From: Moraxellaceae bacterium UBA2032
GTDB taxonomy: Bacteria > Pseudomonadota > Gammaproteobacteria > Pseudomonadales > Moraxellaceae
Direction: 5' to 3'
Assembly: GCA_002333125.1 (NCBI GenBank)
Contig: DDBM01000278.1
Span: 6,975 to 12,857 of the forward strand
DNA: 5,883 bases
Below are positions 1 to 4,887 of the stretch, piece by piece. Every line of letters begins with the position of its first letter. Within the stretch, counting starts at the first letter, position 1. Position numbers and translations under genes: made by a program. Below the pieces are notes generated by a model, which saw only the letters and a list, made by a program, of their open reading frames with translations, was not told the origin of the DNA and did no database searches.

Positions 1-1994
1 CCTTTTAAAAACTCCATCGCAATATAGGCTAAATCGTGTTCTTCACCTGCATCATAAATAGTCACAATGTTAGGATGATTGAGACGGCCTGCGGTTTCGG
101 CTTCGCGGAAGAAACGCTCTTTAACGTCATCTAACTCATCGGCTTCAAATTCTTCTTTTAAAGCCATGGTTTTAATAGCAACCACGCGGTTAATTTTTGG
201 GTCTTTACCCAAATAAACCACACCCATTGCGCCTTTACCCAATTCTTTTTCGATTTGATAACGACCAAGCATTGGTTTTTCGTCACTGTTAGGGTCTAAA
301 ATCAGCGTAGAGTTAGAGGCAGAACCACTACTGCCACCTAAAATAACGGTTTCTTCGAGTTTTTTGGCGCGAGCCAATTTGTCTTTTAGGTCTCTAAAGT
401 CAGGTGCAAAATCAGAGATATATTGATAAACCGAGATGGCCTTATTAAATTGACGTTTACGCTCGTAATCTAAGGCTAAGTTATACATCACCGCCAAAAT
501 ATCTTCATCACGCGGACATTGACGAAATTTTTCAAAGGCCATATCTAACTGGCCTTGTTGTTGTAAGGCCAAGCCCAACATGCGATTAGATTCGGATGAT
601 TTTTCATCAGAGCGTAATTTGGCTTTTTCGGTGACTAAATAATGTTTGGTGGTGAGTAAGACGTGTCCCATAACCACTAAGGCCGCAGGCAACATTAACG
701 GCACCCAAATGCCCGAATTGGTCATTAAGACAAAGTGAGCTACCATTAAACTACTCACAAAACCAAATGATACTAACACCGCTTGTTTAGCAGATAAACG
801 CGGTAGTAATACACAAATATACAATGTGCCTAGTAAAAATAAGCCCCAACGTAAGAGGTTGCTCCACTGCGGCACTATAAAAAAGTTTTGATTTAAAATG
901 CTGGCCACATTGTGCGCCAAAATTAATACGGGCTCCATTTTGGGCGAGATAGGCGTAACTTGTGGTGAACCTAAACCATAAGCCGTAGGGCCAATAATCA
1001 CGATTTTATCTTTGTATTTATCAACGGGAATTTTACCGCTGACCACATCATAAAAAGAGTCGACTCTAAAAGGAGAGGAGTCGTTTACGTCACCATAATA
1101 AAAGGTACGCATTTGTGAAAAGGCATCGGTTTTAATATTGATTTTACCCAGTTGTACACTTTGTCCTAAATTAACCCGAATATCTTTGGCATCTAAATTC
1201 AAGCTTTTAGCCGCTAACATCAAGGCTAATGAGGGATATAACGAGCCATCATAACTCACCACTAAAGGCTCGGTACGCACACCACCATCACTGTCGGGGT
1301 TATAGCTTAAATGACCAAGAAGGGCGGCACTTTTACCCAAGATAGGAATAGGCGGCACAGCAAAATTGGTTTCGGGAGGCAACATATTGAGCGAGGTGGC
1401 ATCAATATTATCGTGAATGTTTTCGGGGGTAACTTGGTGTTTAGTCACATAATCAGGTAGTTTTGTATCGGCGCGACCTTGCATTTCGCCCAACACAAAT
1501 TGCATCGGTAACACAACATTATTAGCCGCTGTCATGCTATCGGCTAATTGTTGGTCGGTATTAAGTGCAGACTCCGCTTCGGCCAATTTCATGCCTAATT
1601 CGCCAATTGCATTGTTGTCGGTCATCGAGGCTAAATTTTGATTGTAATAATCGTTTAAATCTATAATAGATTTTAAGCCCGCATCAATTTGTGGCTCTGA
1701 TAAAAAAATAGGTACGCCAATGGCCTTTGCGCCACCTTGATGTAAGCCTGCAATCATTTGTGCCAAATAGCTACGCGGCCACGGCCAACGACCAATATTT
1801 TCGATGCTTTCATCATCAATCGCAATCACCGCTATTTTGTCACCTGCGCTATGCACGCTCGACTTTACACCTACATCATAGGCATTACGTTCTAGGTTTT
1901 CGATGACAGAAGAGGGCGATGCGGCAACCATCAACCCCGCAATGACAAGGCCAACCACCCAGTCGCTTTTCCACGAAAAAGATATTTTAGCCAT
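1..1994 (-). CDS. CHASE2-domain membrane Ser/Thr protein kinase (partial, C-terminus beyond window)
   Basis: A frame open without a stop runs from ATG 1994 to the left edge (664 codons). Residues about 12-25 form an N-terminal membrane segment. Residues about 30-360 match a periplasmic CHASE2 sensor domain, with the hallmark IDDESIENIGRWPWPR at 59-74 and a late VIIGPTAYGLGSP block at 332-344. Three membrane helices follow at about 383-397, 405-424 and 429-448. Residues about 469-545 are helical and TPR-like. The Hanks-type kinase domain starts near R578, with the glycine loop GKGAMGVV (586-593), VAIK lysine K608, the probable helix-C glutamate E631 and the hinge near E661-F662. The HRD and DFG motifs lie outside the window, so activity cannot be judged. 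AGGA at 2004-2007 lies nine bases before the ATG. By family knowledge it would phosphorylate Ser/Thr of cytoplasmic targets in response to an external signal; ligand and substrates are unknown. A divergent 74-codon gene starts 442 bases away. Confidence 0.95.
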   Translation of the reverse strand, partial: MAKISFSWKSDWVVGLVIAGLMVAASPSSVIENLERNAYDVGVKSSVHSAGDKIAVIAIDDESIENIGRWPWPRSYLAQMIAGLHQGGAKAIGVPIFLSEPQIDAGLKSIIDLNDYYNQNLASMTDNNAIGELGMKLAEAESALNTDQQLADSMTAANNVVLPMQFVLGEMQGRADTKLPDYVTKHQVTPENIHDNIDATSLNMLPPETNFAVPPIPILGKSAALLGHLSYNPDSDGGVRTEPLVVSYDGSLYPSLALMLAAKSLNLDAKDIRVNLGQSVQLGKINIKTDAFSQMRTFYYGDVNDSSPFRVDSFYDVVSGKIPVDKYKDKIVIIGPTAYGLGSPQVTPISPKMEPVLILAHNVASILNQNFFIVPQWSNLLRWGLFLLGTLYICVLLPRLSAKQAVLVSFGFVSSLMVAHFVLMTNSGIWVPLMLPAALVVMGHVLLTTKHYLVTEKAKLRSDEKSSESNRMLGLALQQQGQLDMAFEKFRQCPRDEDILAVMYNLALDYERKRQFNKAISVYQYISDFAPDFRDLKDKLARAKKLEETVILGGSSGSASNSTLILDPNSDEKPMLGRYQIEKELGKGAMGVVYLGKDPKINRVVAIKTMALKEEFEADELDDVKERFFREAETAGRLNHPNIVTIYDAGEEHDLAYIAMEFLK

Positions 1995-2111
1995 AGTCGC
2001 TAATCCTGCTGCTATTTAGTGAAGAGAGATAAGAATCGTGCTGCATTTTTGACTTACGCAGTTATCGCTTAGGTGTTTTTTAAGGCTAACGCGTGATACT
2101 TATTTAGTCTT

Positions 2112-2142
2112 TTACCTTAAGCCTAGTCTTTAGGCACGGTAA
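2112..2142 (+). terminator. Hairpin followed by T-run (terminator-like)
   Basis: TTACC (2112-2116) pairs with GGTAA (2138-2142), and GCCTA (2121-2125) pairs with TAGGC (2131-2135). A small internal loop separates the two helices and the apical loop is five bases. On the plus strand the hairpin is followed by GTTTTTG, which resembles an intrinsic terminator. No plus-strand gene ends nearby, so it might instead stop antisense transcription or be a leader structure of the downstream gene. The structure is seen; the role is a guess. Confidence 0.35.
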
Positions 2143-2206
2143 GTTTTTGTGTTATTTATCATAATTAACCCGATTTTAACTATAACTTAAAGCCTAGGTA
2201 CAGTAT

Positions 2207-2330
2207 TAAAACAAAAATTACCGATGACTGGTGTCTTTTACTTAAATTAGCACGTTTTATAAGCAAATTGGTGCTGAGTTGTTTATAGCCCAAGATGCCC
2301 CTAGTGCTAATTTTTAGAGTTTTTGTTTTA
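2207..2330. repeat. Nested inverted repeats, about 124 bases
   Basis: The outer arms TAAAACAAAAA (2207-2217) and TTTTTGTTTTA (2320-2330) are perfect 11-bp reverse complements. The inner arms AAATTAGCAC (2244-2253) and GTGCTAATTT (2304-2313) are perfect 10-bp reverse complements. A third arm, GTGCTGA (2271-2277), can compete for the left inner arm with one G-T pair. The outer arms begin and end with TA, which would also fit a very small transposon-like element with a TA duplication, but no transposase is present. It could equally be the leader of the 74-codon gene, an untranslated RNA, or chance in AT-rich DNA. Confidence 0.4.
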
Positions 2331-2333
2331 TTG

Positions 2334-2352
2334 TTTAACAATAGTTGTTAAA
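2334..2352. promoter_or_regulatory. Operator-like dyad TTTAACAA-N3-TTGTTAAA
   Basis: This is a perfect 8-bp inverted repeat with a three-base spacer, centred about 94 bases upstream of the ATG at 2437. TTGTT-T-AACAA at 2331-2341 overlaps it, giving three TTGTT/AACAA half-sites in 19 bases. The size and spacing suit a dimeric helix-turn-helix regulator. Which protein binds, and which of the two divergent genes it controls, cannot be told from the sequence. Confidence 0.35.
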
Positions 2353-2436
2353 AATTGCGCGTTTTTTGTTAGTTTCTGTCGTTAAGTAGATGCCTAAATA
2401 TAAGCGTGGCCTTAAATATTGAGCGAAGGAGCTTTT

Positions 2437-2661
2437 ATGTCAGCCTCAAGGGTAATAAATGCCCCTAGTTATACAGATGAAGAGCTTGCCTTGCAAACAC
2501 GCTTTTATGTGTCGGTACGCCGTGCCAGTGGCCGTGTTGTAGATATGGTTTGGTTTAGACAAAATAAAGAATATGCACGTGCGATGTTAGACTTTGCCGA
2601 TAACATTGTTGACCGTGAAGCGCGTGATGCCTCACGTTGTTTGCGCCAACATTTATCGTAA
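2437..2661 (+). CDS. Small protein of unknown function (74 aa)
   Basis: I do not recognise this protein. The ATG at 2437 is chosen because AAGGAG (2426-2431) sits five bases upstream, an excellent Shine-Dalgarno; a longer frame from TTG 2419 would bury that site. The 74 residues are soluble, with no signal peptide or membrane helix. After a polar N-terminus there is a probable beta-strand section (about 18-40, RFYVSVRRASGRVVDMVWF) and then a helix rich in charged and alanine residues (about 41-71, with NKEYARAMLDFADNIVDREA). It looks like a small alpha/beta domain. The last nine bases overlap the 3' end of the convergent ygfA gene, leaving no space for a terminator between them. It is divergent from the kinase gene, which might mean shared control, but that is speculation. 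Strong translation signals and ordinary codon use argue that it is real. Confidence 0.75.
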   Translation: MSASRVINAPSYTDEELALQTRFYVSVRRASGRVVDMVWFRQNKEYARAMLDFADNIVDREARDASRCLRQHLS

Positions 2662-3240
2662 ATGGCTTTGATTAGGTGTTAACACGGCATTTAGAGCCAT
2701 ATCCCATGCTGCAATAGGTATTTGTGTGACTTGTTGGCATTGGTGAGCTAAACCGACTGTAAATGCTTGCCCCCATTTTTTACGCGCTAAACTTCTATCA
2801 TAAAAACCACCTCCCATACCTAAGCGTTGGCAGTGACTATCAAAACCAACCAATGGCATACACACCATATCTAGTTGATGAATAAATAAACGTGGCCTAC
2901 CTTGAGGCTCTTTAAAACCAAAACGATGTTTTTGTAGCCTTGAATGAGCATAAATGCGTACAAACGCTAATTCATACTTAGGAAAACGTCTTAAAACAGG
3001 TAAATAACATTTTTTATGGTGTTTTAGCGCGAGCTTTATTAGGGCTTGAGGATTTAACTCACCATCTGTGGCTTGATAAAAGGCAATCCGTTGTGCTGTT
3101 TTAAAACAGGGGAGTTTAACTAATCGTTGCGCTGTTTTTTTTGCGGCGTTTTTTTGTTGATAAGGTGTAAGTTGACGACGTTTTTGGCGTAGCTGTTGAC
3201 GCAGTTGTTTACGTATGAGGTTTAACTGGGTATTAGACAT
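2653..3240 (-). CDS. ygfA: 5-formyltetrahydrofolate cyclo-ligase (5,10-methenyl-THF synthetase)
   Basis: This cytoplasmic enzyme converts 5-formyltetrahydrofolate to 5,10-methenyltetrahydrofolate using ATP, returning stored folate to one-carbon metabolism. The 195-residue length from ATG 3240 is normal for the family. Visible motifs are the basic N-terminal helix with RKQLRQQLRQKRRQL (10-24), FGFKEP (107-112), the glycine-rich nucleotide-binding loop RLGMGGGFYDR (139-149) and the C-terminal block with IPIAAWDMALNAVLT (174-188). The frame can be extended to TTG 3276, but that adds 12 residues unlike the family and has no ribosome site, so ATG 3240 is preferred, although its own Shine-Dalgarno is weak. 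In E. coli the gene (also called fau) is co-transcribed with 6S RNA just upstream. Here 6S RNA is about 1 kb upstream on the same strand, with a TPR gene and repeats between. The 3' end overlaps the convergent 74-codon gene by nine bases. Confidence 0.95.
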   Translation of the reverse strand: MSNTQLNLIRKQLRQQLRQKRRQLTPYQQKNAAKKTAQRLVKLPCFKTAQRIAFYQATDGELNPQALIKLALKHHKKCYLPVLRRFPKYELAFVRIYAHSRLQKHRFGFKEPQGRPRLFIHQLDMVCMPLVGFDSHCQRLGMGGGFYDRSLARKKWGQAFTVGLAHQCQQVTQIPIAAWDMALNAVLTPNQSHLR

Positions 3241-3256
3241 AAATACGAGCCGCTTT

Positions 3257-3284
3257 ATTACATTAGGAATAAGCAAATTTTCAA
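3257..3284 (-). promoter_or_regulatory. Predicted sigma70 promoter of ygfA
   Basis: On the minus strand, TTGAAA (3279-3284; 5 of 6 to consensus) is separated by 16 bases from TGTAAT (3257-3262; 5 of 6). The start of transcription would be near 3250, only about ten bases before the ygfA ATG, so the leader would be almost absent. That would fit the weak Shine-Dalgarno. It would give ygfA a promoter independent of 6S RNA. Confidence 0.4.
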
Positions 3285-3303
3285 TGATTTTAACTAGAGT
3301 CTA

Positions 3304-3360
3304 TTGATGTTTTGAAATTCAGGTTGTTTTGCCTGAAAAATCCAAATAAAACCACATCAA
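3304..3360. repeat. Nested inverted repeat
   Basis: The outer arms TTGATGT (3304-3310) and ACATCAA (3354-3360) enclose inner arms TTCAGG (3318-3323) and CCTGAA (3332-3337) with an eight-base loop. It directly abuts the REP-like palindrome that follows, so both may belong to one repetitive element. A weak terminator is another possibility, but the T-runs are not placed as in a classical one. Confidence 0.35.
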
Positions 3361-3366
3361 AAGAGG

Positions 3367-3413
3367 CTTCGACTCCGCTCAGCCAGCACAAAAACGCTCC
3401 CTGAGAGTCGAAG
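3367..3413. repeat. REP-like palindromic repeat
   Basis: CTTCGACTC (3367-3375) is the perfect reverse complement of GAGTCGAAG (3405-3413). The stem can alternatively be drawn as CTTCGACT plus CTCAG (3378-3382, after CCG) pairing with CTGAG (3401-3405) plus AGTCGAAG (3406-3413). The string CTTCGACTCCGCTCAG resembles short palindromes that occur in many copies in diverse bacterial genomes, some linked to REP-associated tyrosine transposases. It is GC-richer than its AT-rich surroundings. Copy number in this genome cannot be seen from one window. Confidence 0.55.
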
Positions 3414-3461
3414 GGATAGTTTAAGCAAGCGTCAACCAGCCCTAGATATAACACCACGAAT

Positions 3462-3486
3462 CAATAAAAGTTGTTGAATAACAACC
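3462..3486 (-). terminator. Weak intrinsic terminator after the TPR gene
   Basis: On the minus strand GTTGTT-ATTC-AACAAC forms a six-bp stem, extendable by one G-T pair, followed by TTTTATTG. It lies about 97 bases downstream of the TPR gene stop. The stem is AT-rich, so strength is doubtful. Confidence 0.35.
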
Positions 3487-3582
3487 AAAAGCTTACGTAT
3501 TAAAAATATTGCTAATGGGTAGCCAAAAAAAGCATTCTAGATAAGATACGTTAGTTTATGTGTATTGGTTTTGACTTGAGCC

Positions 3583-3975
3583 TTACCTATTTTCTGATAA
3601 CTCCATGTATTCTGATGCTCGCTCCCAAGTTGGGTCTAATTCGGTTGCCTTCTTAAAGTTCAAATAAGCCTTTTCAAAAGAGCCTTCTTTATATTGAATA
3701 CGTCCAAGATAGTAATAGGCATATTCGTCATTTGGGTGAGTAGATATTCTAGTGTTAACCTTTGATCTAAGTATTTCTATTTCATTTTTTAGGTAATGTT
3801 CTTCATATTGAGTAGGTAAACTGGGTAGATCTAGGCTTTTTTCAATTTTCTCTACTTCATCGAATGTGTCAGAAATTACTAATAAAATAGAAGACTCAAT
3901 CAATGTTGAAACAATTATAGTTATGGTTAAAGCCCAAATAGCAATAGTTAATTTTTTTGACTCACCAGAAATCAT
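3583..3975 (-). CDS. Membrane-anchored TPR protein, function unknown (130 aa)
   Basis: An N-terminal hydrophobic segment (about 9-35) follows a short lysine-containing start, giving one membrane helix; a linker with predicted helix (about 36-78) is next. One clear TPR unit covers about 84-117, with L90, G91, G98, A103, F107, A110 and P115 in the expected positions, and the chain ends in a further partial helix. A TPR domain suggests a protein-binding role at the membrane; no catalytic motif is present. ATG 3975 is supported by an AAGGGGG run six to seven bases upstream. The gene sits between 6S RNA and ygfA, which are adjacent in many relatives, and is noticeably more AT-rich than zapA or the kinase. 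This suggests a lineage-specific insertion, possibly by transfer. A predicted promoter with a dyad lies upstream. The partner is unknown. Confidence 0.85.
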   Translation of the reverse strand: MISGESKKLTIAIWALTITIIVSTLIESSILLVISDTFDEVEKIEKSLDLPSLPTQYEEHYLKNEIEILRSKVNTRISTHPNDEYAYYYLGRIQYKEGSFEKAYLNFKKATELDPTWERASEYMELSENR

Positions 3976-4006
3976 AAATATCCCCCTTTTGATGTAAATT
4001 TTTTAG

Positions 4007-4046
4007 TCGTTTAATTTGAAGTATAAAAAATATTTAAAATAAACGA
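4007..4046 (-). promoter_or_regulatory. Predicted promoter of the TPR gene with overlapping dyad operator
   Basis: TCGTTTA (4007-4013) and TAAACGA (4040-4046) are perfect inverted repeats; extended to 14-base half-sites (4007-4020 and 4033-4046), 12 of 14 positions match. On the minus strand a -10-like TATACT (4020-4025) lies within the dyad, about 45 bases before the TPR start codon. No good -35 is visible; TTCGTT, inside the right half-site, is the nearest. A protein bound here would cover the -10, as a repressor does. The repeat is directly seen; the regulatory role is inferred. Confidence 0.45.
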
Positions 4047-4067
4047 ACTTCCTGCATTTGTTTTACG

Positions 4068-4088
4068 AAAAAACTCTACTTTTAAGAG
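4068..4088 (-). terminator. Very weak terminator-like hairpin with six T
   Basis: On the minus strand CTCT (4088-4085) pairs with AGAG (4077-4074) across a seven-base loop and is followed by TTTTTT (4073-4068). Only four base pairs form. It could end a long 6S RNA transcript before the TPR gene, but support is slight. Confidence 0.2.
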
Positions 4089-4115
4089 AACTTGTTTTTA
4101 ATATGGTGATGGTAT

Positions 4116-4147
4116 TAGTAGATAGTACCTCTACTAAAAATAGAGGT
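4116..4147. repeat. Two mutually exclusive small hairpins
   Basis: TAGTAGA (4116-4122) pairs with TCTACTA (4130-4136), and ACCTCTA (4127-4133) pairs with TAGAGGT (4141-4147). The arms overlap, so only one hairpin can form at a time. No T-run follows either on the matching strand, so this is not a classical terminator or attenuator. It lies between 6S RNA and the TPR promoter. Confidence 0.3.
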
Positions 4148-4259
4148 GCTTATAAAAAAACTCAACAATATAGTTTAAATAAGCGACGGCTAATCTAGTG
4201 GCTACAGAGGATTGATGGTTGAGAGCTTTGTTTGGAGGGGACGTAACTTACTTTTAAAA

Positions 4260-4453
4260 GTACTCCAGAGTGCCGCTATCCATCTAGACCCTTGAACCCA
4301 GAGGTTCAAGGTGGAAAGGAGTATGCCACTTTAGGCTTTCTGAACTAGAGGTCTTGCGACTTAGCAGACATGCACACCGTAAACAATACGTCATTTCCGA
4401 AAGAAAAATTATCGGCTCAGGGGACGCGATAGATCGGCGCACACTCCAGAGAT
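4260..4453 (-). ncRNA. ssrS: 6S RNA
   Basis: 6S RNA binds the sigma70 RNA polymerase holoenzyme by imitating an open promoter and reshapes transcription in stationary phase. The minus strand carries hallmark segments in order: a 5' arm CTCTGGAGTGT (4451-4441), TCCCCTGAGCCGAT (4424-4411), GTGTGCATGTC (4377-4367), AGAAAGCCTAAA (4341-4330), the hairpin CCTTGAACC/GGTTCAAGG (4311-4290) and a 3' arm GCACTCTGGAG (4273-4263). The two end arms form an 11-bp terminal stem using several G-U pairs. Length is about 195 nt against 184 in E. coli. The position after zapA on the same strand is the classic location. The exact ends are estimated: the 5' end from the predicted promoter, the 3' end from the terminal stem. 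The gene normally next in line, ygfA, is displaced by about 1 kb. Confidence 0.95.
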
Positions 4454-4459
4454 GTTTTT

Positions 4460-4487
4460 AGTATATCGCAGTAAACGTAAGATGCAA
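4460..4487 (-). promoter_or_regulatory. Predicted proximal promoter of 6S RNA
   Basis: On the minus strand TATACT (4460-4465; 5 of 6 to the -10 consensus) lies seven bases before A4453, where 6S RNA is expected to begin. TTGCAT (4482-4487) is a poor -35 at 16-base spacing. The fit of the -10 to the expected 5' end is the main support. Confidence 0.55.
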
Positions 4488-4533
4488 GCCATGAGGCAAG
4501 CATTTTACAGTTTAGGTGTTTCTTTGTTTAAGA

Positions 4534-4560
4534 TTTATACACAAAACGCTTTTTTTTCAA
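4534..4560 (-). promoter_or_regulatory. Possible distal promoter of 6S RNA
   Basis: On the minus strand TTGAAA (4555-4560) and TATAAA (4534-4539) stand 15 bases apart just after the zapA stop. E. coli ssrS has a proximal and a distal promoter, so a second one is plausible. The spacing is short and the region AT-rich, so this may be chance. Confidence 0.25.
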
Positions 4561-4564
4561 TGGC

Positions 4565-4858
4565 TTAGTTTGTTTTAGCTAAGGCTTTATCAATTTTGCC
4601 TGTGAGCATTTGCAAGGCTTGACCCATTTTTTGAGCCATATCATTTTGTTTTTTGTTTTCAAATAACTCATGGCATATATTAAGTGCAGCCAACACCGCA
4701 ACGCGCTCGCCTTCTAAACCACGCGCCGCTTGGCGTATTTCTTTCATCTTTTCATCAAGATACTTAGCGGCTTGTTTTAGTGTTTCTTGCTCGGTAGCAG
4801 GCGATTCTATGCGATAGCTTTTATCAAAAATAATCACATCAATAGGCTGAGTAGACAT
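4565..4858 (-). CDS. zapA: Cell division protein ZapA
   Basis: ZapA is a small cytoplasmic protein that binds FtsZ, bundles its filaments and stabilises the division ring. The 97-residue length is typical. The N-terminal FtsZ-binding head begins with PIDVIIFDKSYRIESP (5-20) and holds the conserved helix with ETLKQAAKYLDEKM (25-38). The most conserved block, ERVAVLAALNICHELF (51-66), leads into the C-terminal coiled coil (about 67-95) used for dimer and tetramer formation. AAGGA seven bases before ATG 4858 is a good ribosome site. The coiled-coil gene ends 29 bases upstream on the same strand, so the two are likely one operon. 6S RNA follows about 110 bases downstream, as in many gammaproteobacteria. 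Confidence 0.97.
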   Translation of the reverse strand: MSTQPIDVIIFDKSYRIESPATEQETLKQAAKYLDEKMKEIRQAARGLEGERVAVLAALNICHELFENKKQNDMAQKMGQALQMLTGKIDKALAKTN

Positions 4859-4887
4859 AACGTAATCCTTAAAAAAAGAGGGTGAGC

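Larger units (their letters stand above)
1995..2436. other. AT-rich intergenic region between divergent genes
   Basis: This 442-base stretch separates the minus-strand kinase from the plus-strand 74-codon gene. I see no convincing coding frame. It holds several inverted repeats, listed separately: a hairpin at 2112-2142, nested inverted repeats at 2207-2330 and a dyad at 2334-2352. The motif CTTAAGCCTAG at 2116-2126 recurs with one extra A near 2186-2198. No strong sigma70 promoter stands out for either gene. The best -10 candidates for the plus-strand gene are the AT-rich hexamers around 2394-2403, without a good -35. Confidence 0.7.
3285..3582. other. Intergenic region between the TPR gene and ygfA
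   Basis: About 300 bases without a convincing gene. They contain a nested inverted repeat (3304-3360), a REP-like palindrome (3367-3413) and a weak terminator hairpin (3462-3486), each described separately. From 3487 to 3582 I see nothing beyond AT-rich DNA. Confidence 0.65.

Noticed and set aside
2419..2436. Upstream TTG start adding six residues to the 74-codon gene
   Set aside because: The strong AAGGAG site lies inside this extension and is ideally spaced for ATG 2437.
3241..3276. Upstream TTG start adding 12 residues to ygfA
   Set aside because: No ribosome site, and the predicted promoter -10 lies within it; the family N-terminus begins near ATG 3240.
4148..4184. GCTTAT/ATAAGC inverted repeat with a 25-base loop
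   Set aside because: Only six base pairs across a long loop in AT-rich DNA; likely chance.
4262..4451. ACTCCAGAG present twice as a direct repeat (4262-4270 and 4443-4451), suggesting insertion-site duplication
   Set aside because: Both copies are the arms of the 6S RNA terminal stem, which can look like a direct repeat because the motif is nearly self-complementary and pairs through G-U.
4482..4504. Imperfect dyad ATGCaaGCC-ATGA-GGCaaGCAT upstream of 6S RNA
   Set aside because: Two mismatches in each arm and overlap with the predicted -35 region; too weak to call an operator or a zapA terminator.
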